NCBI RefSeq assembly: GCF_032248695.1
Contig: NZ_JAVHXC010000004.1
Coordinates: 357,831 to 421,830 of the forward strand
Source: Dietzia sp032248695
GTDB lineage: Bacteria; Actinomycetota; Actinomycetes; Mycobacteriales; Mycobacteriaceae
Direction of reading: 5' to 3'
Length of the DNA: 64,000 nucleotides
Each line of letters starts with the position of its first letter. Position 1 is the first letter of the stretch. The notes below the pieces were generated by a model. That model was given only the letters and a program-made list of their open reading frames with translations, was not told the DNA's origin and made no database searches. A program made the translations under genes and the position numbers. This document shows positions 40,398 to 48,467 of this stretch, piece by piece.

Positions 40398-41930
40398 TTA
40401 ACCCGCCTGCGATACCCCGGGCAGCCATAGCGCCAAGTCCGGCACAAAGATCATGAGCACCAGGACCAAAAGGCAACCGATGATGAACGGTACGACTCCC
40501 TTGAAGGCGTCCGAGAGCGACATTTTGACCCCCATCCCCTTCGTGGATGCCTCCGCTACCGAGTGGACCACGAAAGTCAATATTCCGAGCGGCGGGGTCA
40601 CCATCCCGATTTCAGCCAGAATCACTAGGAATACGCCAAACCAGATCAGGTCCACGTCCAGCGCCACCAAAGGAGCCATGAACACCGGAATGGTCAACAA
40701 CATCATGGCCAGAGTGTCTAAGAACAGGCCGAGAAAGAGATAGATCCCGATCAGGACGAAGAGGAATCCCACCTTCGACAAACCCAGATCCACCACCGTG
40801 TCGGCCACCCACTGCGCAACGCCACTCAGCGTCATCAATCGCGTGAGAACGTGCACCCCGACCAGGAGCATGAACACCGCCGACACCGCCGCCACGGTGT
40901 CCATGAAGGTGCTCGACAAGTACGTAGCTACAGACCGTCCGGCAGTAGGCGCGGCGGGGTCGTTCTTTCGGTCTCGGTTTGCCCGGCCAATTACCGTGGC
41001 CAGGCCCATCAGCAGAACAACGAACGCTCCGTACGCCCCGGCTTCCGTGGCCGTGAAGACGCCGGCGTAGATACCGCCGAGCACGACGATCATGATGACC
41101 AGCACAGGAAGGAGATGGGCGAGCGACGCGACGCGTTCCTTCCAGGGGTAGGACCGGCCCCGAGGAGCGCTTTCGGGCCACAGCACCGCCCAGCCGATGA
41201 TCACGGCTGCAAACACGAGCGTGAGCAGGAGACCCGGAACCATGCCGGCTAGCAATTGAGGACCGACCGGGGTCTCAGCCACGCCCGCATAGATGACCAG
41301 CATGAGGCTGGGGGGGATGATCTGCCCGAGCGCGCCGACCATCGCCGTGGAACCCATTACCAGGCCCGGCTTGTATCCGGATCGGATCATCTCCGGGATA
41401 GCCGACCGGCCGACTGCATACACGATCCCCACCGTGCTGCCACTAGTGGCGGCCATGCCCGCACCGGCGAAGTTGGTCGAGACTGCCAAACCACCGGGGA
41501 GCCATCCGACCAGCTTCCGAGCGCTGTCGTAGGCGTTGGCCATGATTCCGCTTTTCCCCAGTGCAACACCCATGAGCACAAACATCGGCACCACGCTCAG
41601 GGACCATGACGCAAAAGTGTCGTAGACCACTTCGCTGAGAATTCCGCCCACTGCACCCGGGCTCGACAGCACCAGTAGCCCCAACGACCCCACGCTTAGC
41701 ATGACGATTCCGATGGGCACCTTGAGCATCATCAGCGCTATCATCAGCGCGAGGGCCACCACCCCGACCAGCAGTCGATCCATCGGGGTCGAGAGCAGCG
41801 CCACTGTCAGGATCGCGGAGGCAATCGCCGCGACCAGGAGCGCGACGGAAAATCTACCTTCTCGCCTGGCCGACGCATCTTTCGACGAGTCCTGGCCGAC
41901 AGTCCCGGGTTCCCTATTGAGCGTTGTCAT
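40398..41930 (-). CDS. TRAP transporter large permease, DctM family
   Basis: A 510-residue integral membrane protein with about 12-14 hydrophobic spans, the ion-coupled channel subunit of a TRAP importer. NFAGAGMAATSGSTVGIVYAVG, GSTAMVGALGQIIPPSLMLVIY and ILAEIGMVTPPLGILTFVVH are characteristic. ATG 41930 is preferred over a GTG 9 bases further out because of AAAGG spacing. It lies 14 bases after the small permease gene. In TRAP systems it works with DctQ and a DctP binding protein; here two binding proteins are encoded just upstream. Confidence 0.9.
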   Translation of the reverse strand: MTTLNREPGTVGQDSSKDASARREGRFSVALLVAAIASAILTVALLSTPMDRLLVGVVALALMIALMMLKVPIGIVMLSVGSLGLLVLSSPGAVGGILSEVVYDTFASWSLSVVPMFVLMGVALGKSGIMANAYDSARKLVGWLPGGLAVSTNFAGAGMAATSGSTVGIVYAVGRSAIPEMIRSGYKPGLVMGSTAMVGALGQIIPPSLMLVIYAGVAETPVGPQLLAGMVPGLLLTLVFAAVIIGWAVLWPESAPRGRSYPWKERVASLAHLLPVLVIMIVVLGGIYAGVFTATEAGAYGAFVVLLMGLATVIGRANRDRKNDPAAPTAGRSVATYLSSTFMDTVAAVSAVFMLLVGVHVLTRLMTLSGVAQWVADTVVDLGLSKVGFLFVLIGIYLFLGLFLDTLAMMLLTIPVFMAPLVALDVDLIWFGVFLVILAEIGMVTPPLGILTFVVHSVAEASTKGMGVKMSLSDAFKGVVPFIIGCLLVLVLMIFVPDLALWLPGVSQAG

Positions 41931-41944
41931 CGCATTCACCTTTT

Positions 41945-42577
41945 TCAGCCGTCCTGAGCCGTATTTCGGGGATGTGCGGATTGCCCGCTCACCTGGGGGA
42001 GTTCTCCGGAAATCTCGAGTCCGAGTTCGAAGTTTTCCGGCGGAGTGGCCGTCATGGTCCAGCCCCTCCAGATCTCAACCACGGTCTGAAGAAGGAGAAC
42101 AACCAGCCCGACTACCAAGACCCACCGGACCGGCCAGATGTTCAGCCACGCGGTACCGACTGCGCTCTCGCCCAGGTGTGTAGATTCGTTGGCCCGCTCG
42201 GCGGAGAACCAGATCAGCACGACGACCGCGACAACAGTCACGATCAGGCTGCACACTTCCACGATTCGTTGGGCCCGCAGGCCGGCCGAGACAGTCAGAA
42301 GTGAGACCCGAATGTGTTCGCCCCTGTGGAGCGCATATCCCAGCCCGAGGGAGACCAACACCGGCATCCACGCATATTGGGTGAGGTCGAGCGTCCCCTC
42401 GATGGGCGTGCCCGCGAGAAACCTGAGAGCAACATCCAGGACGACATTGAGCATGAGGCCCACGGCGGTCAGACCTCCGATCGCGGCTGCCGACATACTC
42501 AACCGGTCAATGCCCCGCACCCACAGAGGGTCGGGCCTATCAGGTCCTGCGCTGACCGTCTTACTTTCCTGTGCCAT
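41945..42577 (-). CDS. TRAP transporter small permease, DctQ family
   Basis: A 210-residue protein with four membrane spans; LNVVLDVALRFLAGTPIEGTLDL and SLGLGYALHRGEHIRVSLL are the DctQ fingerprints. ATG 42577 follows a GGAAAGAGG site and gives a normal length. It sits between the binding-protein gene and the large permease gene, the common P-Q-M order. It forms the membrane complex with DctM. Confidence 0.88.
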   Translation of the reverse strand: MAQESKTVSAGPDRPDPLWVRGIDRLSMSAAAIGGLTAVGLMLNVVLDVALRFLAGTPIEGTLDLTQYAWMPVLVSLGLGYALHRGEHIRVSLLTVSAGLRAQRIVEVCSLIVTVVAVVVLIWFSAERANESTHLGESAVGTAWLNIWPVRWVLVVGLVVLLLQTVVEIWRGWTMTATPPENFELGLEISGELPQVSGQSAHPRNTAQDG

Positions 42578-42659
42578 TAGGCCTCTTTCCGTTGTGACGA
42601 ATGGGCGAATGCGGTCCTTCAATCGCTGACGCGCTGGACGCCCTTCAGCCATGGAAAAA

Positions 42660-43901
42660 CTACTGCTGTCGCACCGGCTCGACGAACGCCGAGACCGCTT
42701 GTTCGAAGGCGCCCCAATCAACGCCTTCCGACCCCATCTCGAGAGCCTTTACTATGTCTTCGGTTTTCGCGCTGTTAGCGGGCTTCAAACCGACGCGGGC
42801 CCGCCAGAGATCGTCCCATTCCGCGGCCAGATCCCGGAACCGGTCGACCACTGCGTCCGGATCTTCGATACTGGGCGGGTAAGCAGCGATGGCCGCTTCA
42901 CCCTGGGCTTGTCGATTTTCGCGGAGCGTGTTATCGAGTTCCTCATCGGAATGGATTGCGACCTTTTGCGACTTGGCCTGCGCGATGAGATCCGCATGAG
43001 CGTCCATGGTCTCTTTTGCATAAGTGGTCAGAGCCGAGACGGTCGATTCTCGAAGTATCTGCTTCGCCTCGTCAGTAAGCCCGTCCCACGTTGTCTTGTT
43101 TATCGATATCGCCGACCCCGAGGATGAGGTGCCGTCAGTCAAGAGGAGATTCTTTGCAACCTCGAGCAGCCCCTGCGTCAGTATCGAACTGGCGGGCTGG
43201 TAGGCGCAATCGATCACCTCCCGCTGCAGAGCTTCATACGTTTCCGGTGCCGGTATGAAACTCGGCACCATTCCCAGGTTCTTCACCTCGGTGGTGAACG
43301 GCTCACCGCCTACCCGGACAGACCGGCCCGCCAGATCCTCCGGCTTGTTGACGGCGTCTACACACAGCATGAGGTACGGCCCGAAGTCAAGAGACCACAG
43401 GGGGACGACATTCTGACTCTCCATGTCCTCTCGGACTATCTCGTCCTCGATCAGGAACCGGGTCTTCAATGTCTGGGAGATGGTGACCTGGGGAAATCCC
43501 CAGTCCGTCTGGGACGGCACCCACTGATCGATCCATGCCGCATCAGGCAATTTGTCGGGAGCGTAACTCGACACCGCAACGCCGATATCGGCGATGCCGC
43601 TGGAGAGCCCTGGTAGCAACTCAGCCGACGGGATCAACGTCGAGTTGTAGTAGTACTCGAAGTCGAGCTTCCCCTTCGACGCGTTTCGCGCAGCTTCGGT
43701 GAATGCCCTCACTCCTGCCGGGACGGAAGCGGTCTCCGGGTAGGGGAGGGCCACCTTGAGGACGATGGGGTCAACGTCATCCAGGCTGCCGCCTCCTGTA
43801 CCACTCGACCCGGCGGAGATGGCGCACCCGCCCAGGACGGTGAGTGCGATCGCGGCGGCAGCACCCCGGCCGACACGTCGCTTGGTTAACTGTGATCTCA
43901 T
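42660..43901 (-). CDS. TRAP transporter substrate-binding lipoprotein, DctP-type, paralogue 1
   Basis: A 413-residue extracellular binding protein. A lipoprotein signal ends in LTVLGGC (Cys26). The mature protein shows LKVALPYPETASVPAGVRAF, NSTLIPSAELLPGLSSGIAD, LAGRSVRVGGEPFTTEV and YEALQREVIDCAYQP; a basic residue in GRSVRVGG is where TRAP proteins bind the ligand carboxylate. An identical-length paralogue lies 244 bases upstream. The gene precedes dctQ and dctM. The ligand is probably an organic acid. Confidence 0.9.
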   Translation of the reverse strand: MRSQLTKRRVGRGAAAAIALTVLGGCAISAGSSGTGGGSLDDVDPIVLKVALPYPETASVPAGVRAFTEAARNASKGKLDFEYYYNSTLIPSAELLPGLSSGIADIGVAVSSYAPDKLPDAAWIDQWVPSQTDWGFPQVTISQTLKTRFLIEDEIVREDMESQNVVPLWSLDFGPYLMLCVDAVNKPEDLAGRSVRVGGEPFTTEVKNLGMVPSFIPAPETYEALQREVIDCAYQPASSILTQGLLEVAKNLLLTDGTSSSGSAISINKTTWDGLTDEAKQILRESTVSALTTYAKETMDAHADLIAQAKSQKVAIHSDEELDNTLRENRQAQGEAAIAAYPPSIEDPDAVVDRFRDLAAEWDDLWRARVGLKPANSAKTEDIVKALEMGSEGVDWGAFEQAVSAFVEPVRQQ

Positions 43902-44145
43902 CTGGTTCCGCCTTCGACACGTGCGCCCGATCGGGCGCAGCAAACTGGAATGATCGAGTTCCGGTGGCGTCCTGTGCCCGCCACCCTGCAAGCAACTCGC
44001 GGCCCTACCCAGGGGGGCCCGCCCCCATCCGATGTGCGGATCGGAACCGCTCCGGCCCTGCGTCGCCCGCCCCGGACGGCCTTCCGGCCTCGCCGGGCAC
44101 CCGAGTCGGTCCTCACGGCCGACTCAGGTGCTCCCCGGCATGGGC

Positions 44146-45387
44146 TCAGTTCTGGCGAACAGGCTCAAGCAATGCCGCGACAGCCTGCTCATAGGAGGAC
44201 CAGTCGACGCCGTCGGGGCCCATGCTCAAACTGTCGATGACGCCAGCAGTGTCCGCGCTGTCTACACGTTCGAGTCCGATGTTCTGATCCCACAACTGCT
44301 CCCACTCGCCTGCAATCGCCTGGAAGTCCGCCACGACAGCGGAGGGGTCGGCGACACTGGCCGGGCTGTCGGCGATGGCCGCTTCGCCCTGGGCGGCGCG
44401 GTTGTTCCGGAGCAACTCGTCGAGCTCCGCGCTGGATGTGATGGTCACGCCCTCCTCCTGCGCCAACTCGATCATGGCGGCATAGAGCCTGAGGGTCTCC
44501 TGCGCGTACGCCGTCAGTGCTGCGACGGTCGCGTCGCGAAGGATCTCCTGCGCCTCGGCGGGCAGGGAATCCCAGGTGTCCTTGTTGATCGAGAGGGCGG
44601 CACCCGACGACGCCGACCCATCGGTGAGGATGAGATTCTTAGCCACCCCCATGAGCCCCTGGGTCGCCGCCGCACTCGCATCCTGGTAGGAACAGTCGAT
44701 AACTCCCCGCTGCAGAGCCTCGTAGGTATCGGTTCCCGGGATGAAGCTCGGAGTCATACCGAGGTTCGTCACCTCGGTGGTGTGGGGCTCCCCGCCCACG
44801 CGGACCGACCGTCCAGCGAGGTCCGCAGGAGTCTCGGCCGGCTCGGTGCAGAGCATCACGTACGGACCGAAGTCGACCGACCAGAGCGGCACGGTATTCT
44901 CGGACTCCATATCGCTTCGTACGACGTCATTCTCAATGGAGAACCTCGTCTTCATCACGGAGGAGATCGACGCCTTCGGGAATCCCCAGTCGATCTGCGA
45001 CGGGGCCCATCGGTCAGTCCACGCGGCGTTCGGCAAACTATCGGGCGCGTAGGGCGTGATGGTCATACCGATGTCTGCCACGCCGCTGGAGAGGCCGGGC
45101 AGGAGCTCGGCGACCGGGATGAGTGTGCCGCTATGGAAGAACTCGAAGCCGAGCTTTCCATCGGAAGCCTCGGTGGCGTAGTCCGCGAAGGCCTTCATTC
45201 CCACCGGAGCGACACTGTTCTCCGGCTGCGGCATGGCCACCCTGAGGACCACCGGCTCCATATCAGCGAGAGACCCGTCTCCCCCTCCGGCGGATCCACC
45301 CCCGACTGCACATCCTGCTGCCAGTATCCCGACCAGCGGGATAGACATGGCTCGCAACGCCCGCGCGATCCTCGGTCGATGGTGCAT
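44146..45387 (-). CDS. TRAP transporter substrate-binding lipoprotein, DctP-type, paralogue 2
   Basis: Also 413 residues, with a lipobox LAAGC (Cys26) and the same block order as its neighbour: LRVAMPQPENSVAPVGMKAF, SGTLIPVAELLPGLSSGVAD, LAGRSVRVGGEPHTTEV, and a C-terminus ending in ALLEPVRQN. The two proteins are clearly a tandem duplication that has since diverged. ATG 45387 follows a GAGGAG site. It is the first gene of the transporter operon, reading away from the monooxygenase gene. Confidence 0.9.
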   Translation of the reverse strand: MHHRPRIARALRAMSIPLVGILAAGCAVGGGSAGGGDGSLADMEPVVLRVAMPQPENSVAPVGMKAFADYATEASDGKLGFEFFHSGTLIPVAELLPGLSSGVADIGMTITPYAPDSLPNAAWTDRWAPSQIDWGFPKASISSVMKTRFSIENDVVRSDMESENTVPLWSVDFGPYVMLCTEPAETPADLAGRSVRVGGEPHTTEVTNLGMTPSFIPGTDTYEALQRGVIDCSYQDASAAATQGLMGVAKNLILTDGSASSGAALSINKDTWDSLPAEAQEILRDATVAALTAYAQETLRLYAAMIELAQEEGVTITSSAELDELLRNNRAAQGEAAIADSPASVADPSAVVADFQAIAGEWEQLWDQNIGLERVDSADTAGVIDSLSMGPDGVDWSSYEQAVAALLEPVRQN

Positions 45388-45710
45388 ATGACACTCCTCA
45401 TGTTTGGGCCCCGCCCACGGGGACAAGGCAGACCTGGACGTCCTGCACCCTGATCTCGGCTCGCCTCTCATCTCGAGGCCGCTGACGGACCGGGACCCGG
45501 ACTTTCGGCCCGGGGTTTCGGACCATTTGCAGGTGATGCAAGACACAGTACACTCTCGGGGCGTCGGCGTATACAACTTTGGATACATTCCGGCATCCAA
45601 GGCTGGACGCCACTATGCTCCGAGGACAGAGTCCGGGAGCGGGCGTACGCCTACCGCTTCCCACCAGCCCATATGCGGCGACGTGGGACAACTAGAGGAA
45701 GTGTGAAGAA
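45388..45710. promoter_or_regulatory. Divergent control region between TRAP operon and monooxygenase
   Basis: This 323-base gap has no gene. It separates the minus-strand transporter operon from the plus-strand monooxygenase and carries a palindromic site at 45568-45587 like the one ahead of the acyl-CoA dehydrogenase operon. Both promoters should lie here, so one regulator could control uptake and oxygenation together. Confidence 0.55.
45568..45587. promoter_or_regulatory. Candidate GntR operator, site 2 (TRAP/monooxygenase)
   Basis: CGTATACA-ACTT-TGGATACA keeps the 8-4-8 layout of site 1 (39212-39231) and differs from it by one base per half. The match of both sequence and spacing in two control regions of the same cluster is the evidence for a shared regulator. 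Confidence 0.55.
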
Positions 45711-47339
45711 ATGTCACAACGTGGAACCCAGGCCGCACACGACGTCGACTTCGTGGTCGTCGGCGCCGGCTTCGGCGGACTGAACGCTGTTCACAATTTC
45801 AACGCCGCAGGGTATAGTTTGCGGGCTTTCGACTCGGCGCCCACAGTGGGCGGAACGTGGTACTGGAACAGCTACCCCGGAGCTCGGGTGGATATCGAAA
45901 CACTCGAGTACTCGTACGGGTTCATGGATGAGATCCAGCAGGAGTGGTCGTGGCCGCACCGTTACGCGATGGGCGAGGACGTTCTCCGGTACCTGGAATG
46001 GGTTGCCGACAGGCTCGACCTGCGGCGCCATTACGACTTCAACGTCCGGGTCGAGTCGTGCGTCTATGACGCCGAGTCCGCTACATGGACCACGACGACC
46101 GATACGGGCGAGCAGATCAAGTCGCGGTTCGTCCTGCTCGCCGTCGGGTTCCTGTCCGCCGTCAATTACCCCGACCTACCCGGCCTCGACGGTTTCGAGG
46201 GCGATCTGGTCCACACCGGCGCGTGGGATCCGCAGATCGAGCTCACCGGCAAGCGGGTTGGCGTCTTGGGAGCAGCGTCGAGCGCCGTCCAGCTCGCGCC
46301 TGTGATCGCCGACGACGTCGGCCATCTCACGATGCTCCAGCGCACGCCTAACTGGTGCTCGCCGATTCGAAACGAGCCTCTCGATCCTCACTACGAGGAG
46401 TACGTAAAGAAGTACTACCGCGAGATTCGTACTCTCGAGCACGACTCCGGGATCTCCGGAATGATCCTCGTCGATAAGAAGATCACGATGCCGTCCCCGC
46501 GGAAGGCGTTCGACATCTCTGACGACGAGCGTGAAGCCATCTACCAGAGGATCTGGGATCGCGGGGGTCCCCACTGGTCCTTCGCATTCAGTGACACCTC
46601 CACCGACATGGCCGCGAACAAGGCCCTCGCGGACTTCACCGAGCGGAAGATCCGTTCTATCGTCAAGGACCCCGAGATCGCCGACAAGCTCATCCCCGAC
46701 CATCCGATCGGCTCCCGTCGGCGACCCGGCGTGACTGGTTACTACGAGATGTTCAACCGGGACAACGTCTCCCTTGCATCACTCCTGGATGACCCGATCT
46801 CCACGGTGACCCCCACCGGCGTGCGCTTTGAAAGCGGACGCGAGATCGACCTCGACGTGCTGATCTGCGCCACCGGTTTCGACTCCGGCGCGGGTGCCGC
46901 GCTCCGGATCGACATCCGCGGCCGAGACGGGCTGACTCTCAATGAGCACTGGTCGGGTGGCGTACGTTCACACCTCGGGATGATGGCGACAGGCTTCCCC
47001 AACCTCTTCCTCATCAACGGGGCGCAGAGCCCATCCGCCTTCTTCTCGCCCCCTCTACTGGCTGACTACCAGAATCGTTACATCCTTCGGATGCTGGATG
47101 GGATGGCGGAAACCGGAGCCATCGCCATCGAGCCGACCCCTGAATCGGTGGCGGAGTGGCAGGTCAGACTCGACAAAGCTATCGAGGGGACCGTCATCGC
47201 ACAGGGTGATGGGTGGTGGATGAGCGCCAACATCCCCGGCAAGCCCCGCCAGATCCAGGTATGGGGCGCGCCGTTCCGCGAGTACCGGTTCCTCGCCGAG
47301 GCCGCGCTCTGCGGGTTCGACGGTTACATCACCGAGTAA
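45711..47339 (+). CDS. Baeyer-Villiger-type flavin monooxygenase
   Basis: A 542-residue FAD/NADPH monooxygenase. VVGAGFGGLNAVHNF is the FAD loop, GTWYWNSYPGARVDIE is typical of Baeyer-Villiger enzymes, and FEGDLVHTGAWD fits the type I fingerprint FxGxxxHxxxWD. The NADPH loop is GVLGAASSAVQLAP, and ICATGFDSGAGA follows. Such enzymes insert oxygen next to a carbonyl, turning ketones into esters or cyclic ketones into lactones. It is divergent from the TRAP operon and shares its control region. Cyclic-ketone, terpenoid-ketone or aromatic-ketone substrates are all possible. Confidence 0.9.
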   Translation: MSQRGTQAAHDVDFVVVGAGFGGLNAVHNFNAAGYSLRAFDSAPTVGGTWYWNSYPGARVDIETLEYSYGFMDEIQQEWSWPHRYAMGEDVLRYLEWVADRLDLRRHYDFNVRVESCVYDAESATWTTTTDTGEQIKSRFVLLAVGFLSAVNYPDLPGLDGFEGDLVHTGAWDPQIELTGKRVGVLGAASSAVQLAPVIADDVGHLTMLQRTPNWCSPIRNEPLDPHYEEYVKKYYREIRTLEHDSGISGMILVDKKITMPSPRKAFDISDDEREAIYQRIWDRGGPHWSFAFSDTSTDMAANKALADFTERKIRSIVKDPEIADKLIPDHPIGSRRRPGVTGYYEMFNRDNVSLASLLDDPISTVTPTGVRFESGREIDLDVLICATGFDSGAGAALRIDIRGRDGLTLNEHWSGGVRSHLGMMATGFPNLFLINGAQSPSAFFSPPLLADYQNRYILRMLDGMAETGAIAIEPTPESVAEWQVRLDKAIEGTVIAQGDGWWMSANIPGKPRQIQVWGAPFREYRFLAEAALCGFDGYITE

Positions 47340-47422
47340 TCGACCCCGGCCCGGGTCGTCGCCTTGAGCGGAGACCGGGGTACCACCCACGCTGGGCAGG
47401 GTCTGACCGAACCGGCCCCTGA

Positions 47423-47478
47423 GACGAGAGTGTCCCGCGCACCCGCCGATGGCGGAACGTGCGCGGGACACTCTCGTC
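47423..47478. terminator. 20-bp perfect-stem hairpin after the monooxygenase
   Basis: Bases 47423-47442 pair without mismatch with 47459-47478. The 16-base loop itself contains CCGCC/GGCGG. It lies 84 bases after the monooxygenase stop and just before the end of a convergent small gene, so it can terminate both. It also marks the right edge of the less GC-rich region. Confidence 0.7.
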
Positions 47479-47514
47479 GGTCCAGCGGAGTGCCGGCGGT
47501 CTACGCCGGCGCGT

Positions 47515-47670
47515 TCAGAACCAGTGCTTGCGTCCACCGACCGCGCGGCCAGCGGCACCGAGGATGACGAGGATGACGCCGATCGCGAGGAGCACCAGCC
47601 CGATCGTCCAGAGGATGGGGATGTCCAGGAGGAAGCCCAGGATCAGCAGGATCGCACCGAGGATGATCAT
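47515..47670 (-). CDS. Small membrane protein, DUF6131-like (51 aa)
   Basis: This ORF reads MIILGAILLILGFLLDIPIL, continues with a second hydrophobic helix rich in Ile/Leu/Val/Gly, and ends in GRKHWF. Two closely packed membrane spans with a short basic tail match the small DUF6131 proteins common in actinobacteria. Function is unknown. It was found by reading the minus strand; the start ATG is the only one available. Confidence 0.7.
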   Translation of the reverse strand: MIILGAILLILGFLLDIPILWTIGLVLLAIGVILVILGAAGRAVGGRKHWF

Positions 47671-47780
47671 TGTTCAGCCCTTTCGATTAGTCGGATCAGG
47701 ATGGGCCGAGCGTAACCAGATCCACGAGAAACCACGACCGATCGCGACCGATCGCGTCCGATGCCGACCGCCGCGGGCGC

Positions 47781-48464
47781 TCAGAGCACGCTGTCCAGCG
47801 CCTGCTGCCAGAAGTCGATCTCCAGTCGGGTCGCCGTGCGGAACACGTCGGTGAGCTCGTCGAGCCGGCGGTCGGTGAGCCCACCGCCGGCCAGGACGTC
47901 GAGCTGCTCGATCGCGGCCCGGGAGGCGGCGGTGAACTCTGGGCCCGAGTACTCGGCGATCCACTCGCCGTACGGGTGCCCGCCTCCACCCCCGTCCCCG
48001 TCGCCGCCGTACTCGTCGAGCCGGGGGGCCAGGTGGGCGCCGATCTCGGCGTAGCCGATCGTGCACGGCGCCAGGGCGACGTGCAGGTCGAGGACGTCGC
48101 CGGCCATGCCGGCGTCGAGCACGTAGCGGGTGTAGGCGACGGTGGCCTGCTTCTCGGCGGCGGCCTCGAGCTCGGGACGCGGGATGCCCCAGCGTTCGGT
48201 GAGGCGCAGGTGCAGCTCCGTCTCCGCGAGGATCGCGCCGGTCGCGGCGTGCGCGGCGGTGATGTCGGCGAGGGTGCGGCTCTTGTACGCGGCCAGGGCA
48301 TTGGCGCGGGCGAACTGCACCAGGAAGTGGAAGTCCTGCACGAGGTAGTCGCGGAACACCGCGAGCGGCAGGGCGCCCGCGCCGAGGGCGGTGACGAACT
48401 CGTGGCGGGTGTAGGCCTGCCACTCGTCGCGGCAGCGGTCCTTGAGGGTCTCGAACAGCGTCAC
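47781..48464 (-). CDS. tenA: Thiaminase II / aminopyrimidine aminohydrolase TenA
   Basis: TenA hydrolyses 4-amino-5-aminomethyl-2-methylpyrimidine to the hydroxy form in thiamine salvage. The 227-residue helical protein has FRDYLVQDFHFLVQFARANA near residue 40, the cysteine-containing LAPCTIGYAEIGAHLAP (TenA_C type active-site Cys) and a late active-site Glu in TRLEIDFWQQAL. A short Gly/Asp-rich insertion (EYGGDGDGGGGG) is unusual. GTG start, 3 bases after the OYE stop, so probably in one operon with it. No other thiamine genes are nearby. Confidence 0.87.
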   Translation of the reverse strand: MTLFETLKDRCRDEWQAYTRHEFVTALGAGALPLAVFRDYLVQDFHFLVQFARANALAAYKSRTLADITAAHAATGAILAETELHLRLTERWGIPRPELEAAAEKQATVAYTRYVLDAGMAGDVLDLHVALAPCTIGYAEIGAHLAPRLDEYGGDGDGGGGGHPYGEWIAEYSGPEFTAASRAAIEQLDVLAGGGLTDRRLDELTDVFRTATRLEIDFWQQALDSVL

Positions 48465-48467
48465 GGG

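Noticed and set aside
47423..47478. Possible tRNA or structured RNA gene
   Set aside because: A single uninterrupted 20-bp stem has no cloverleaf arms; it fits a terminator or insertion scar better.
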